A DNA stretch of 64,000 nucleotides, taken from the NCBI RefSeq assembly GCF_000374005.1, contig NZ_KB893146.1:106411-170410 (forward strand), written 5' to 3'. Below, in pieces: positions 17,296 through 27,682 of the stretch; position 1 is the first letter of the stretch; every line of letters starts with the position of its first letter. The notes beneath the pieces were generated by a model. The model was not told the origin of the DNA and made no database searches. It saw only the letters and a list, made by a program, of their open reading frames with translations. Both the position numbers and the translations under genes were made by a program. The stretch comes from Kiloniella laminariae DSM 19542. GTDB lineage: Bacteria; Pseudomonadota; Alphaproteobacteria; Kiloniellales; Kiloniellaceae.

Positions 17296-18198
17296 CTAGA
17301 TGCCGGTCTTTACGGCGCCTTTGATGATCCAGCTATGCAGTTTCTCGACGGAGGATCGTTTGGCAAAACGCGGGTTCTTGAGAAGGTAAAAGGCTTCCTG
17401 TGTTTCGAGAGTGAGATCAAAGGGCTTGACGAGACGACCATTTTTGATCAGGTCAGAGGCCATGGTTAGGCTGCCAAGTGCAACGCCATGGCCCAGGGCC
17501 GCAGCGTCCAGAGCCAAGGCTGGATCGCTGAAGTTCATGCCCGTAATAAAATCGAGTTCTGCGGCGCCTGCGTGATGCAGCCAGGATTGCCAGTCATCTT
17601 TTCGTTCATCGTGAAGGAGAGGGTATGGGGCAAGATCTGTCGGAACGATAATAGGTCGTTCCGACGTAGGCATCCCTGGCGCATAAAGTGGCGTGAGGTA
17701 ATCCGGAAAAAGCTTGATTGCCTCTATCCCATGCCAGTTGCCGTCCCCGTAAGCAATTGCAAGATCAATCTCGCTGCTTTCGAGGTCTAGGGGGTCGTCG
17801 CTGGTATAGATCCATGGCTGGATTTCAGGACAACTTGCCTTGAGCATGCTTAGACGGGGCAAAAGCCATTTTCGGGCGATCATCGGGGTTGTGGCAAGAA
17901 CAACTGAGCCGGGTTTGAGGTAGTGTCCCAGACGTTGTTGGCCTTGAGAGAGGGTCTCCAACATTCTGGTAGCTGTTTCCAGAAAATCATGTCCGGCATC
18001 CGTCAGGGTTACCGAGCGTTTGACCCGCCGAAACAGGGGTTGCCCAAAAAATTCCTCCAAGGCCTTGATTTGATGACTTACTGCGGATTGGGTGATGTTC
18101 AATTCTGCAGAGGCCAGGGAAAAGCTGCCCAATCGGGCTGCTGCTTCGAAGCCTTCAAGCGAGGTCAGGGGCGGGAGACGTCCAAATTTTCTATTCAT
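17296..18198 (-). CDS. LysR-family regulator (GcvA/AmpR-like), likely regulator of agu genes
   Basis: This 300-residue regulator starts RKFGRLPPLTSLEGFEAAAR, typical of the GcvA/AmpR branch of LysR proteins, with the recognition helix in NITQSAVSHQIKALEEFFG. The effector domain carries DLAIAYGDGNW and a late ALGHGVALGSLTMASD segment, both common in this branch. It is encoded between aguB and aguA, converging on aguB with only four bases between the stop codons and divergent from aguA. LysR genes usually control the divergent neighbour, so aguA is the prime candidate, with agmatine or N-carbamoylputrescine as effector. That role is inference. Confidence 0.85.
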   Translation of the reverse strand: MNRKFGRLPPLTSLEGFEAAARLGSFSLASAELNITQSAVSHQIKALEEFFGQPLFRRVKRSVTLTDAGHDFLETATRMLETLSQGQQRLGHYLKPGSVVLATTPMIARKWLLPRLSMLKASCPEIQPWIYTSDDPLDLESSEIDLAIAYGDGNWHGIEAIKLFPDYLTPLYAPGMPTSERPIIVPTDLAPYPLLHDERKDDWQSWLHHAGAAELDFITGMNFSDPALALDAAALGHGVALGSLTMASDLIKNGRLVKPFDLTLETQEAFYLLKNPRFAKRSSVEKLHSWIIKGAVKTGI

Positions 18199-18365
18199 GA
18201 GTAAAATTGATAGATGAGATGAAAAGGGATCGTTTGTGTGACGGAGTTCATTGCGAAATCATAGGATAAATATTGGCTGTCAGCAAACAGGATAAATTTG
18301 TTGCTGGCAAAATGATGAAATATTTTGGTCTTTAATGTGTTGAGGTAATAGAGGAGATGGTTTCT

Positions 18366-19415
18366 ATGAAGGAAGCTCAGCTAGATAAACCGAAGTCCAG
18401 TCCGGGATTTTCTCATGGTCAGATGCCTGCTGAATGGGAGGTACATCACCGTACCTGGATGGCTTGGCCCAGCCGGAATGAAGTCTGGGGATCTTACCTG
18501 GAGGAAACCAAACGGGAGTATGCGACCGTTGCCAATGTGATTCGGGAATTCGAGCCACTTACGATGATTGTTCATCCTAAAGATCTGGGTGAGGCAGGTC
18601 AGTATCTTGCCTCGGATATCGAGATTTTGCCGGTCAAGATTGACGATTCCTGGGCCCGTGATAGCGGACCCAACTTCCTTGTCAGTACTGAGGGCAAATT
18701 GTTGGGAACCTGTTGGCGGTTCAATGCCTGGGGGGAAAAATATCATCCTTATCATAACGACGCAGCGTTGGCCGCGCGCGTGGTTCGAGAGGCTGGGGGT
18801 GAGATTCTTTCCTCCCCCTTGGTTGGGGAAGGCGGGGCGATCTCGGTTGATGGAGAGGGAACTATCCTGACGACAGAATCTTGCCTGCTCAATCGCAATC
18901 GTAATCCGGGCTGGAGCAAGGAGGATGTCGAGAAGGAGCTATGCAGGACTCTTGGGGGAGAAAAGGTGATCTGGTTGCCTGGTAATCCCAAGGAAGAGGA
19001 AACGAATGGTCACGTTGACGGGGTGGCTGTTTTTGTCCGTCCGGGGGTTGTGCTTGTTGAGCAGTCAAGAGATCCGGGGCACCCCTTCTATGAAGAACAG
19101 AAAGCCAACGTTGCCGCCTTGCAGGGACAGCTCGATGCGCGGGGCCGAAGGTTGGAGCTGGCTTTTATTGAGGATGCCTGGGGGGTTGAAGAGCCCAATG
19201 ATAAATTTTGTCTGTCTTATATTAATTTTTATCTGGTCAATAACGGGGTGATTATGCCGAAGTACGGTGTGCCTGCCGATGCCAGGGCGGAAGCTGTTCT
19301 GGCAAATCTGTTCCCGGAACGAAAGGTTATCTCTCTCTCTATTGATCATATTGCCAGAGGGGGCGGCGGAATACATTGCATTACCCAGCAACAGCCAGCC
19401 TTGAAAGCACGCTAA
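18366..19415 (+). CDS. aguA: Agmatine deiminase
   Basis: The 349-residue enzyme converts agmatine to N-carbamoylputrescine and ammonia. Catalytic residues of the guanidino-modifying fold are visible: acidic pair in DDSWARDSGP, His216 and Asp218 in NGHVDG, and nucleophile Cys338 in GGGGIHCITQQ. The ATG at 18366 is preferred to the in-frame ATG three codons earlier because GAGGAG (18351-18356) stands nine bases before it. It shares its promoter region with the divergent LysR gene and supplies the substrate of AguB. Confidence 0.95.
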   Translation: MKEAQLDKPKSSPGFSHGQMPAEWEVHHRTWMAWPSRNEVWGSYLEETKREYATVANVIREFEPLTMIVHPKDLGEAGQYLASDIEILPVKIDDSWARDSGPNFLVSTEGKLLGTCWRFNAWGEKYHPYHNDAALAARVVREAGGEILSSPLVGEGGAISVDGEGTILTTESCLLNRNRNPGWSKEDVEKELCRTLGGEKVIWLPGNPKEEETNGHVDGVAVFVRPGVVLVEQSRDPGHPFYEEQKANVAALQGQLDARGRRLELAFIEDAWGVEEPNDKFCLSYINFYLVNNGVIMPKYGVPADARAEAVLANLFPERKVISLSIDHIARGGGGIHCITQQQPALKAR

Positions 19416-19468
19416 GCGTGCAGCCTTCATAAAATAAGCCCCGTCCTATTGAAAGGCGGAGCTTATAC

Positions 19469-19516
19469 ATCAAGAGGCACGAACATTTGTTACGATGTTC
19501 GTGCCTCTTGATTTTT
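19469..19516 (+). terminator. Strong intrinsic terminator after aguA
   Basis: ATCAAGAGGCACGAACAT (19469-19486) pairs perfectly over 18 bp with 19495-19512 across an 8-nt loop, and a run of T follows. It separates aguA from the convergent greA. Confidence 0.92.
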
Positions 19517-19545
19517 GAACTGGTTTTTTAGTAGCTCTTGATCGT

Positions 19546-20022
19546 TCAGATGTACTGGATCTTTACGATTTCATAGCCTTTGTCGCCAGCAGGAGTCCTT
19601 ACTTCAATCGTATCGCCTTCTTCCTTGCCAATCATGGCACGGGCGATAGGAGAAGTAATGGCAATGCGTCCGGCTTTGACGTCGGCTTCGAGGTCTCCTA
19701 CCAACTGGTAGGTGGATTCTTCGTCGGTGTCTTCATCGGCAATGGTTACAGTTGCGCCGAATTTGACTGTCGAGCCAGACATGGTGGCCACGTCGATGAC
19801 TTCGGCACGGGAAATCCGTGCTTCCAGTTCCAGAACGCGCCCTTCGATGAAGCTCTGTTTCTCGCGTGCTGCGTGATATTCGGCGTTCTCGGAGAGATCA
19901 CCGTGCTCACGTGCTTCAGCAATCGCACGAATAACAGTCGGCCGTTCAACCACTTTGAGGTTGCGTAACTCTTCTTCAAGTCGGGCGAGGCCCTCCTTGG
20001 TCATAGGGAACTTTTCACTCAT
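19546..20022 (-). CDS. greA: Transcription elongation factor GreA
   Basis: The 158-residue factor rescues backtracked RNA polymerase by stimulating transcript cleavage. It shows the N-terminal coiled coil ([17 protein letters not shown], then [21 protein letters not shown]) with the acidic tip residues in GDLSENAEY. The C-terminal FKBP-like domain ends [22 protein letters not shown]. The ATG at 20022 gives the standard length; an earlier in-frame start adds ten unconserved residues. It is downstream of carB on the same strand, with a hairpin between them. Confidence 0.96.
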   Translation of the reverse strand: MSEKFPMTKEGLARLEEELRNLKVVERPTVIRAIAEAREHGDLSENAEYHAAREKQSFIEGRVLELEARISRAEVIDVATMSGSTVKFGATVTIADEDTDEESTYQLVGDLEADVKAGRIAITSPIARAMIGKEEGDTIEVRTPAGDKGYEIVKIQYI

Positions 20023-20059
20023 TCGCGTTTCCAGGCGCAGGCGTTGATACAAACAGCAA

Positions 20060-20097
20060 CTCCCGATTCTACCGCATGATTCAGGCGGAATCGGGAG
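20060..20097 (-). terminator. Hairpin between carB and greA, possible terminator
   Basis: CTCCCGATTC (20060-20069) pairs with GAATCGGGAG (20088-20097), and an inner CCGC/GCGG pair can extend it. On the minus strand it follows the carB stop by ten bases. The following sequence is only partly T-rich, so termination may be incomplete and allow read-through into greA. Confidence 0.5.
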
Positions 20098-20106
20098 CCA
20101 GCTATA

Positions 20107-23100
20107 CTAGAACGAAGTATTAAAATAGGCCTGAAGTGGCGCGACTTCAAGTCGTCCTTCACGTTTTGCCTTTAATGCCTCAACCATAGCCCAGGCACCA
20201 TTGGCTGTTGTGGAGTAAGGAACCGAGTTATCCAGCGCTCCCCGACGGATGTTAAAGCTGTCTGCAATCGCTTTTGGTCCCTCGGTTGTGTTGATGATCA
20301 GGTGTACCTGACCGGATTTGATTGCATCAAGGATATTGGGGCGACCTTCACGAACCTTGAGAACGGATGTGACTTCAATCCCCTGTTCCTGAAGATGTTC
20401 TGCTGTACCGCTGGTGGCAACCAGTTTGTACCCCAGATCAAGAAGATCACGGGCAATACTGACCATTTCCGGCTTGTCCCGGTCCTTGACGGAGAGGAAA
20501 ACGGTGCCGCTGTCCGGCAGGTTGGAGCCTGCGGCGATCTGGGATTTGAGGAAAGCGCGACCAAAAGAAGTGTCGAGGCCCATAACTTCACCGGTCGACC
20601 GCATTTCTGGCCCGAGGACCACATCAACACCAGGAAAACGGTTGAAGGGGAAGACGGCTTCCTTGATTGCAATGTGATCGCCGCGATCACGATTGATTTC
20701 CATCGCCGCCAGTTTTTCACCTGCCATGATGCGTGAGGCGATCTTGGCGATGGCGTTCCCGGTTGCCTTGGCGACGAAAGGTACGGTTCGGCTGGCACGG
20801 GGGTTAACTTCGAGGATGTAGATTACATCATCCTTTACCGCGAACTGGATATTCATCAGGCCGACGACATTGAGCGCGATGGCAAGTTTTTCTGCCTGCA
20901 GGGAAATTTCGGCAATGATCTCTGGCTTCAGGCTGTGGGGAGGCAGGGAACAAGCCGAGTCACCAGAGTGGATACCAGCTTCTTCAATGTGTTCCATGAT
21001 ACCGGCGATAAAAACATCGCTGCCGTCGCAAATGGCATCGACGTCAACTTCGATAGCATCCTGCAGATAACCGTCAATCAGAACAGGGTTTTTACCGGAA
21101 ACCTGCACGGCCGTGGTAATGTAGCGTTCCAGCTGATCAGTATTGTGGATGATTTCCATAGCCCGCCCACCGAGCACGTAAGAAGGCCGGATGACGACGG
21201 GGAAACCGATACGCTCGGCAACGGCAAAAGCCTGCTCCCGGGTCGTTGCTGTACCATTTATTGGTTGGCGCAGATCGAGGTTCTGCAGAAGCTTCTGGAA
21301 ACGTTCGCGATCTTCAGCAAGGTCAATCGCGTCTGGAGAGGTCCCAAGAATAGGAATGCCGGCGTCTTCCAGTGCCTGTGAAAGTTTCAAAGGCGTCTGT
21401 CCACCGAACTGGACAATCACACCCTTTAGAGTGCCGTTGCTCTGTTCCTTGCGGGCGATTTCTATGACGTCCTCAGCGGTGAGGGGCTCAAAATAGAGCC
21501 GGTCAGAGGTATCGTAATCTGTGGAAACAGTCTCCGGGTTACAGTTGACCATAATGGTCTCGTATCCGGCTTCGCTCAAAGCATAAGCGGCATGTACACA
21601 GCAATAGTCAAATTCGATACCCTGGCCAATACGGTTTGGTCCGCCGCCGAGGATCATGATTTTCTCCCGGTCAGTTGGCTCCGCTTCACACTCTGCAGGG
21701 TTAACGCCATCGCCTTCATAACAGGAATACATGTAGGGTGTTGTCGAGGGGAACTCACCTGCACAGGTGTCGATCCGCTTGTATACCGGCAGAACATTCA
21801 GGCTGCGGCGATGCGCAGACACTACCGCTTCTTCCTGACCTGTCAGCTCGGCCAGACGCACATCGGCAAAGCCCATTTTCTTGAGGCCGAGGAAAGATTG
21901 ACGATCTGACGGAAGGCCTTTGTTCCGGATCTCTTCTTCAATCTGAACGATGTCTTCGATTTGGCGAATAAACCAGGGGTCAAACTTGGTAACGCTAAAG
22001 ATTTCCTGAACGCTCAGGCCGTGACGGATCGCCTGGGCGATGGTCAGCATGCGATCTTTTGTCGGCTTCGCGAGGAAAGATCTTACGGCATCCTTGTCAA
22101 CCTGGCCGTCACTGTTCACGGCGCCGGGGATCTTGACCTCGTTAAAACCAGTTAGGCCGGTTTCCATGGAGCGCAGGGCTTTTTGTACCGATTCGGCAAA
22201 ACTGCGGCCGATTGACATGGCTTCGCCGACTGATTTCATCGCGGTTGTCAGGTAGTCTTCTGCACCCGGGAATTTTTCAAAGGTAAAGCGCGGGATCTTG
22301 GTGACGACATAGTCGATGGTCGGCTCGAAAGATGCCGGAGTGACCTTGGTGATGTCGTTTTTCAGTTCGTCCAGCGTATAGCCAACAGCCAGTTTGGCGG
22401 CAATTTTGGCGATCGGGAAGCCGGTGGCTTTGGACGCCAGCGCGGAAGAACGCGATACCCTCGGGTTCATCTCGATGACAACGAGTTCACCGTTTTCTGG
22501 GTTGAGGCCGAACTGGACGTTGGAGCCACCGGTATCAACGCCAATTTCCCGCAGGCAGGCAATCGAGGCATCGCGGAGGATTTGATATTCCTTGTCCGTC
22601 AGGGTCAGCGCCGGAGCAACAGTGACGGAATCCCCGGTGTGAATACCCATCGGATCAATGTTCTCGATCGAACAGATGATAATGCAGTTGTCAGCGCAGT
22701 CGCGGACAACTTCCATTTCATACTCTTTCCAGCCCAGGACAGACTGTTCAACCAGAACCTCTTTGGTCGGAGAAGCTTTGAGACCACTTTTGATGATCTC
22801 TTCAAATTCCTGCTGGTTGTAGGCAATCCCGCCGCCAGTACCGCCCAGGGTGAAGGAAGGACGGATGATTGCAGGTAATCCTACGACCTCCAGAGCTTCC
22901 AGAGCTTCCTCGTAGCTGTGCACGACCTCTGAACGCGGGGATTTCAGGCCGATCTTTTCCATGGCTGTGCGGAACAGCAGGCGATCTTCAGCCTTTTCAA
23001 TAACGTCGGCTTTCGCCCCGATCAGTTCAACACCGTGTTTATGCAGTACGCCACTGCGCTCAAGTGCAAGGCCGGTATTGAGGGCTGTCTGTCCGCCCAT

Positions 23101-23367
23101 GGTGGGCAACAGGGCATCGGGTTTTTCTTTCTCGATGATCTTTTCAACGATCTCCGGGGTGATTGGCTCGATGTAGGTCGCGTCGGCCAAACCGGGGTCA
23201 GTCATGATCGTTGCGGGGTTGGAGTTAACCAGGATAACCCGATACCCTTCTTCGCGCAGAGCTTTACAGGCCTGGGCACCGGAGTAATCAAATTCACAGG
23301 CCTGCCCGATGATAATTGGTCCGGCGCCGATGATCATAATCGATTTGATGTCTGTTCTCTTTGGCAT
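20107..23367 (-). CDS. carB: Carbamoyl-phosphate synthase large subunit
   Basis: The 1086-residue subunit makes carbamoyl phosphate from bicarbonate, ammonia (channelled from CarA) and two ATP, feeding arginine and pyrimidine synthesis. It opens [20 protein letters not shown], has the duplicated ATP-grasp halves ([17 protein letters not shown], then [17 protein letters not shown]) and ends in the methylglyoxal-synthase-like allosteric domain ([17 protein letters not shown]). Length is normal. It follows carA by 125 bp on the same strand. Confidence 0.97.
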   Translation of the reverse strand: MPKRTDIKSIMIIGAGPIIIGQACEFDYSGAQACKALREEGYRVILVNSNPATIMTDPGLADATYIEPITPEIVEKIIEKEKPDALLPTMGGQTALNTGLALERSGVLHKHGVELIGAKADVIEKAEDRLLFRTAMEKIGLKSPRSEVVHSYEEALEALEVVGLPAIIRPSFTLGGTGGGIAYNQQEFEEIIKSGLKASPTKEVLVEQSVLGWKEYEMEVVRDCADNCIIICSIENIDPMGIHTGDSVTVAPALTLTDKEYQILRDASIACLREIGVDTGGSNVQFGLNPENGELVVIEMNPRVSRSSALASKATGFPIAKIAAKLAVGYTLDELKNDITKVTPASFEPTIDYVVTKIPRFTFEKFPGAEDYLTTAMKSVGEAMSIGRSFAESVQKALRSMETGLTGFNEVKIPGAVNSDGQVDKDAVRSFLAKPTKDRMLTIAQAIRHGLSVQEIFSVTKFDPWFIRQIEDIVQIEEEIRNKGLPSDRQSFLGLKKMGFADVRLAELTGQEEAVVSAHRRSLNVLPVYKRIDTCAGEFPSTTPYMYSCYEGDGVNPAECEAEPTDREKIMILGGGPNRIGQGIEFDYCCVHAAYALSEAGYETIMVNCNPETVSTDYDTSDRLYFEPLTAEDVIEIARKEQSNGTLKGVIVQFGGQTPLKLSQALEDAGIPILGTSPDAIDLAEDRERFQKLLQNLDLRQPINGTATTREQAFAVAERIGFPVVIRPSYVLGGRAMEIIHNTDQLERYITTAVQVSGKNPVLIDGYLQDAIEVDVDAICDGSDVFIAGIMEHIEEAGIHSGDSACSLPPHSLKPEIIAEISLQAEKLAIALNVVGLMNIQFAVKDDVIYILEVNPRASRTVPFVAKATGNAIAKIASRIMAGEKLAAMEINRDRGDHIAIKEAVFPFNRFPGVDVVLGPEMRSTGEVMGLDTSFGRAFLKSQIAAGSNLPDSGTVFLSVKDRDKPEMVSIARDLLDLGYKLVATSGTAEHLQEQGIEVTSVLKVREGRPNILDAIKSGQVHLIINTTEGPKAIADSFNIRRGALDNSVPYSTTANGAWAMVEALKAKREGRLEVAPLQAYFNTSF

Positions 23368-23492
23368 GGTCTGCTCTACTCGTCTTTATCTAGCTGTCCT
23401 GTACTTGTCTTCGAAAGACAGTCGGACTTGTTTGTTTATCAATCTCAAAGAAGTGGCGGCTGCTGGGATATCAGCGCCGCCACAAAACTTTA

Positions 23493-24704
23493 TTATCGTC
23501 GCTCGGCCATCAGATCCCGGAACCGTTTGAACAGATACTGACTGTCCTGGGGGCCAGGTGAAGCCTCGGGGTGGTACTGTACCGAAAAGACCGGCCGGTC
23601 CTTGAGACGTATTCCCTGATTTGTGCTGTCGAACAGGGATATGTGGGTCTCTTCAACGTTGGCCGGAAGGCTGGCTTTATCAACCATAAAACCATGGTTC
23701 TGGCTGGTGATTTCGACCTTGTTGGTGGTGAAATCTTTGACCGGGTGGTTGGCGCCACGGTGCCCGAGGTGCATTTTGGTTGTCTTTGCGCCAAGAGCCA
23801 GTGCCAAGATCTGGTGACCCAGACAGATGCCAAAAATCGGCAGATCTTTGTGGCTCAGCAGTTCCTGAACCATGGGAATGGCGTAAACCCCTGTGGCAGC
23901 GGGGTCGCCCGGGCCGTTGGAAAGGAAAACGCCATCCGGCTTATGTGCCAGAATTTCACTTGCCGTTGTTTCTGCGGGGACAACAGTGACCCGGCACCCC
24001 TGGGAGGCCAGTGACCGGAGAATGTTGCGCTTGGCGCCAAAATCGACGGCGACAACATGAAACTCCGGATCGGTGAGCGCTGTGTAGCCTGTTTCCAGGT
24101 CCCAGCGTTGTTCCTTCCAGCTTGTTGTCTGGGTACAGGTGACTTCCTTGGCCAGGTCCATGCCGTTAAGCCCCGGCCAGGCTGCTGCTTTGGCGCGCAG
24201 GGCTTCAAGGTCAAATTTGCCGTCGGGATGGTGGGCAATGCAGCCGTTAGGCGCGCCACCATCACGGATCAGGCGGGTGAGAACCCGGGTATCAATACCG
24301 GAGATCGCGCTCAGATTGTGTGACTTCAGCCAGGTGTCCAGATCGCGGGTCGCGCGCCAGTTGGAGGGCTGGGTGATATCAACCCGGAAAATTGCACCGC
24401 GACAGGAGGGGGTAACGGTCTCGATATCCTGCTCGTTGGTCCCGACATTCCCGATATGGGGGAAGGTAAAGGTAATGATCTGTCCGGCGTAGGAGGGGTC
24501 GGTCAGAATTTCCTGATATCCGGTCATCGAGGTGTTGAAGCAGACTTCTGCAACGGCCTCTCCCTCAGCGCCGAGGCCCATACCCCAGAAGACCTTGCCA
24601 TCTGCGAGTACAAGAACGGCAGTGGCTCCGGCGGGCTGTTGGCAGGCAGAATCAATAGCCCCTGTCTGTGCGACGGGGGTTTCATGCGATTTCATCTCAT
24701 TCAT
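23493..24704 (-). CDS. carA: Carbamoyl-phosphate synthase small subunit (glutamine amidotransferase)
   Basis: The 403-residue subunit releases ammonia from glutamine for CarB. The N-terminal domain has [20 protein letters not shown] and the class I amidotransferase domain has the nucleophile cysteine in [16 protein letters not shown] and the His/Glu pair in [10 protein letters not shown]. The first 26 residues are a polar leader longer than in E. coli. The ATG at 24704 has AAGGA about ten bases upstream. It is the first gene of the carAB unit and its promoter region holds a perfect 20-bp palindrome. Confidence 0.96.
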   Translation of the reverse strand: MNEMKSHETPVAQTGAIDSACQQPAGATAVLVLADGKVFWGMGLGAEGEAVAEVCFNTSMTGYQEILTDPSYAGQIITFTFPHIGNVGTNEQDIETVTPSCRGAIFRVDITQPSNWRATRDLDTWLKSHNLSAISGIDTRVLTRLIRDGGAPNGCIAHHPDGKFDLEALRAKAAAWPGLNGMDLAKEVTCTQTTSWKEQRWDLETGYTALTDPEFHVVAVDFGAKRNILRSLASQGCRVTVVPAETTASEILAHKPDGVFLSNGPGDPAATGVYAIPMVQELLSHKDLPIFGICLGHQILALALGAKTTKMHLGHRGANHPVKDFTTNKVEITSQNHGFMVDKASLPANVEETHISLFDSTNQGIRLKDRPVFSVQYHPEASPGPQDSQYLFKRFRDLMAERR

Positions 24705-24819
24705 GGATGGAGCGTCCTTCAGGCAAACGTGCAGACAGACGTGTGCGTCAGCAAATTAATGGCTGAGGCCTTTGTATAAGCATAAGTTCCCCGAAGGTCA
24801 AGAAAAAGAGTTTAATAAA

Positions 24820-24839
24820 ATGTTGTTTTAAAACAACAT
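24820..24839. promoter_or_regulatory. Perfect 20-bp palindrome between carA and the GatB/YqeY gene
   Basis: ATGTTGTTTTAAAACAACAT is an uninterrupted palindrome in the 216-bp divergent promoter region, about 115 bp upstream of the carA start and 82 bp before the GatB/YqeY gene. No T-run or gene end lies beside it, so an operator is more likely than a terminator. The cognate regulator is not known. Confidence 0.55.
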
Positions 24840-24920
24840 CTTAGCCCATTCATCTAAACTTTGCCATTTTGTGCGTTTTAGGTTAGGTTCTGGTCCTTTC
24901 CAACGTGTTCGGGGCAAACG

Positions 24921-25373
24921 ATGCTACGCAACAGCTTGAATGATGCGCTTAAAGAAGCCATGCGAAGCAAAGATAAACTAGCGATTTCAACGCTTAGACT
25001 TATCCTTGCTGCTTTAAAAGACCGTGATATTGCGGCGCGTGGTGAAGCACGGGATCAGATTGGCGAAGAAGAAGTTCTGGAAATGCTCCAGAAGATGATT
25101 CGTCAGCGGCGTGATTCTGTAGAAATGTATGAAAAAGCCGGTCGTTCTGAATTGGCCGAACGTGAACTGAGCGAGATCACGGTAATCGAGGGCTTCCTTC
25201 CTCAGCAGATGTCTGTTGAAGAGGTCGAGCAGGTCGTGACCGATCTTGTTGCAGAACTTGGCGCAGATTCCATCAAGGATATGGGCCGGGTTATGGGCGT
25301 GCTGAAAGAAAGATACGCCGGGAAAATGGATTTTGGTAAAGCAAGTGGTCTGGTGAAAACCAAACTGGTCTGA
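24921..25373 (+). CDS. GatB/YqeY domain-containing protein
   Basis: The 150-residue protein opens MLRNSLNDALKEAMRSKDKLAISTLRLILAALKDRDIAARG and contains EITVIEGFLPQQMS and IKDMGRVMGVLKERYAG, typical of the YqeY family, which resembles the tail domain of the GatB amidotransferase subunit. A role in tRNA-dependent amidation is suspected from the homology but not established. In many alphaproteobacteria this gene precedes dnaG and rpoD, as it does here. A good terminator separates it from dnaG. Confidence 0.9.
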   Translation: MLRNSLNDALKEAMRSKDKLAISTLRLILAALKDRDIAARGEARDQIGEEEVLEMLQKMIRQRRDSVEMYEKAGRSELAERELSEITVIEGFLPQQMSVEEVEQVVTDLVAELGADSIKDMGRVMGVLKERYAGKMDFGKASGLVKTKLV

Positions 25374-25426
25374 CGCCTTTCTGGTCCAGGCTGTCCTCCT
25401 ATTGGGAGGTGCGGCTTTACAAAAAG

Positions 25427-25442
25427 TTCCCGTCTTCGGGAA
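25427..25442 (+). other. Small hairpin upstream of the terminator
   Basis: TTCCCG and CGGGAA pair across TCTT in the 3' region of the GatB/YqeY transcript, between the stop codon and the main terminator. It probably helps stabilise the 3' end. Confidence 0.4.
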
Positions 25443-25448
25443 ACCGAA

Positions 25449-25480
25449 ACAGAACCTGCAGGTGATGCAGGTTCTGTTTT
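25449..25480 (+). terminator. Intrinsic terminator after the GatB/YqeY gene
   Basis: ACAGAACCTGCA (25449-25460) pairs perfectly with TGCAGGTTCTGT (25466-25477) across five bases, followed by more T residues. Confidence 0.88.
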
Positions 25481-25617
25481 CTCGTTTTATAGCTGTAACG
25501 CACTGCTGGAAGCCGGGGAAAAATCTTTCAGGTGTGGAACTGAGGCTATGGATGCCCCTGCTGCTATGTTAAGCTGGGTCATTGGTTCTGTGTTGCGGTT
25601 TGGGGTTCCTGTTTTCT

Positions 25618-27585
25618 ATGTCATTCACTCCGGAATTTTTGGATGAGTTGCGCGCCCGTGTGCCGGTTTCAGGGGTGGTGGGACGCAAGGTCAAGCTGAT
25701 AAAGCGTGGCCGTGAATTCAGCGGCCTATGTCCGTTTCACAATGAAAAAAGCCCCTCTTTCACCGTGAATGATGACAAGGGTTTCTATCATTGTTTCGGC
25801 TGCGGGGCACATGGTGATGTTATTACCTTTGTCACAGAAACAGAAGGTCTGACCTTTCCAGAATCTGTTGAACGTTTGGCGGAACAGGCCGGACTACAGG
25901 TGCCAAAGGGCAGTCGGGAAGATATCGAACTCTCGAAAAAACGTGCCAGTCTTTATGATGTGATGGAAGAGATTTCACGCTGGTTTGAAGAGCAGCTTGC
26001 GGCAAAGGGCGGGCAGGAGGCGCGGGACTATGTCAATCGTCGGGGCTTGCGGGGGGAGACGGTCAGTCGTTTTCGCCTCGGTTTTGCTCCCAATCAGCGC
26101 GGCCTGTTGCGCAAAGCTATGAATGCCCGTGGCATTGGGGATGAACAGCTGGTTGATGTCGGGGTGATCAAACCTTCGGAAGGAGGCGGTCGTAACGACG
26201 GAGATGATTTCTGGGACTATTTCATCAACCGCCTGATGTTCCCGATTACCGACCGGCGCGGACGTATTATCGCTTTCGGCGGCAGGGCGCTGGGTGAAAG
26301 CAAGGCAAAATATCTGAACTCACCGGACACCACCTTGTTCCACAAAGGCAAGGTTCTCTATAATCTGGCGTATGCCCGCCAGGCTGCACATGATCTGGGT
26401 GAGGTGATTGTAACCGAAGGCTATATGGATGTTATTGCCCTGTCACAGGCAGGTTTTCCGGCAGCCGTGGCGCCTTTGGGGACAGCGGTAACCGAGGATC
26501 AGATCCAGGAGCTCTGGCGTATGGTTGCTGAGCCGACACTTTGCCTCGACGGGGATCAGGCGGGCATTCGTGCCGCTTACAGGGTGGTGGAGCGCGCGCT
26601 TCCGATTATAAAACCGGGCAAATCTCTTCTCTTCTGTACTTTGCCCGAAGGGGAAGATCCTGACAGTCTGATCCAGACGCAGGGCGCGACCACGATGCGC
26701 GAGCATCTTTCTCGGGCGCGCCCGCTGTCTGAAATGCTTTGGAAAAAAACGATCGAAGGGCTGAAGCTCGACACGCCAGAGAGGCGGGCGGCGCTGAAAG
26801 CGGAATTGCGTAAACAGATTTCCGTAATTACCGACAAGGATCTGTCTTTTGAATATCAGAAAGAAATGTTCCGTCGATACGACACCCTGACGGGGGGCAG
26901 TGGAGGCGCTTCCGGACAGAGCGCTGCGGCCTACGGCGGGCAGGGCCGGAACACAGGTTATGGCGCTCAGAACTATCAGAAGCCCTATAATAAAAACACC
27001 AACTGGAAAGGCGCTGGACGGGGAAAAGGTCAAAAGAATGCCTATGAACCAGACCCGCGCATTCCCCGCGCAAGCATGCCACCGAAGATGCTGGCGCGAC
27101 GTCAGGAACAGGTTCTGCTGGCAGCGCTGATCAACCATCCCGCCGTTCTGTCAAAACATCTGGAAGATCTGGCGACACTGCGCTTGCCGAGCAAGGACTT
27201 CGATGTGGTTTTGCAGGAGCTTGTTGACGCTGTTGTTCGAGAGCCGGACCTTGACAGAGAGGCGCTTAAATGCCAACTCTGCGATAAGGGATATTCTCGA
27301 TTAGTGGATGAACTCTTGGGCCCGGCAGTTTTGGATCATGGAAAATTTGCGAGACCAGCAACGGACAGCTACGCTGCCGAACATGGTGTTTCGCATATTG
27401 CGGCGATGTTCCGCGAGAAGCAGGCAGAACGGGAAAAGAGCATTCATAGTCGTGAATTTGCAGCGAATATGGACGAAACGGGACTGGCCCAGCTGGAGGA
27501 GCGCAAGCTGCACCGGCAGGAAGTGTCTGGGGTTTCTATCGACCTTGATAGTTACGACCCCGATGCTTTTGAAGACAGTCACTGA
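25618..27585 (+). CDS. dnaG: DNA primase
   Basis: The 655-residue primase makes RNA primers for replication. The N-terminal zinc-binding site is visible as CPFH (Cys38, His41) and CFGCG (Cys59, Cys62). The TOPRIM catalytic core has VIVTEGYMDVIAL and a downstream LDGDQAG. A Gly/Asn/Tyr-rich linker (about residues 420-480) precedes the C-terminal helicase-binding domain. The ATG at 25618 begins the conserved MSFTPEFLDELRARV. The gene lies 98 bp upstream of rpoD, the usual macromolecular-synthesis order. Confidence 0.96.
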   Translation: MSFTPEFLDELRARVPVSGVVGRKVKLIKRGREFSGLCPFHNEKSPSFTVNDDKGFYHCFGCGAHGDVITFVTETEGLTFPESVERLAEQAGLQVPKGSREDIELSKKRASLYDVMEEISRWFEEQLAAKGGQEARDYVNRRGLRGETVSRFRLGFAPNQRGLLRKAMNARGIGDEQLVDVGVIKPSEGGGRNDGDDFWDYFINRLMFPITDRRGRIIAFGGRALGESKAKYLNSPDTTLFHKGKVLYNLAYARQAAHDLGEVIVTEGYMDVIALSQAGFPAAVAPLGTAVTEDQIQELWRMVAEPTLCLDGDQAGIRAAYRVVERALPIIKPGKSLLFCTLPEGEDPDSLIQTQGATTMREHLSRARPLSEMLWKKTIEGLKLDTPERRAALKAELRKQISVITDKDLSFEYQKEMFRRYDTLTGGSGGASGQSAAAYGGQGRNTGYGAQNYQKPYNKNTNWKGAGRGKGQKNAYEPDPRIPRASMPPKMLARRQEQVLLAALINHPAVLSKHLEDLATLRLPSKDFDVVLQELVDAVVREPDLDREALKCQLCDKGYSRLVDELLGPAVLDHGKFARPATDSYAAEHGVSHIAAMFREKQAEREKSIHSREFAANMDETGLAQLEERKLHRQEVSGVSIDLDSYDPDAFEDSH

Positions 27586-27682
27586 GCGTTAGAAGAGGGC
27601 ACGTTGGCCATTGATAATCGGTAATCGAATCGATGATCGAATCGGCGGGCGTGCTGAATTGCTATTTGGGGTACGAGGTTAA

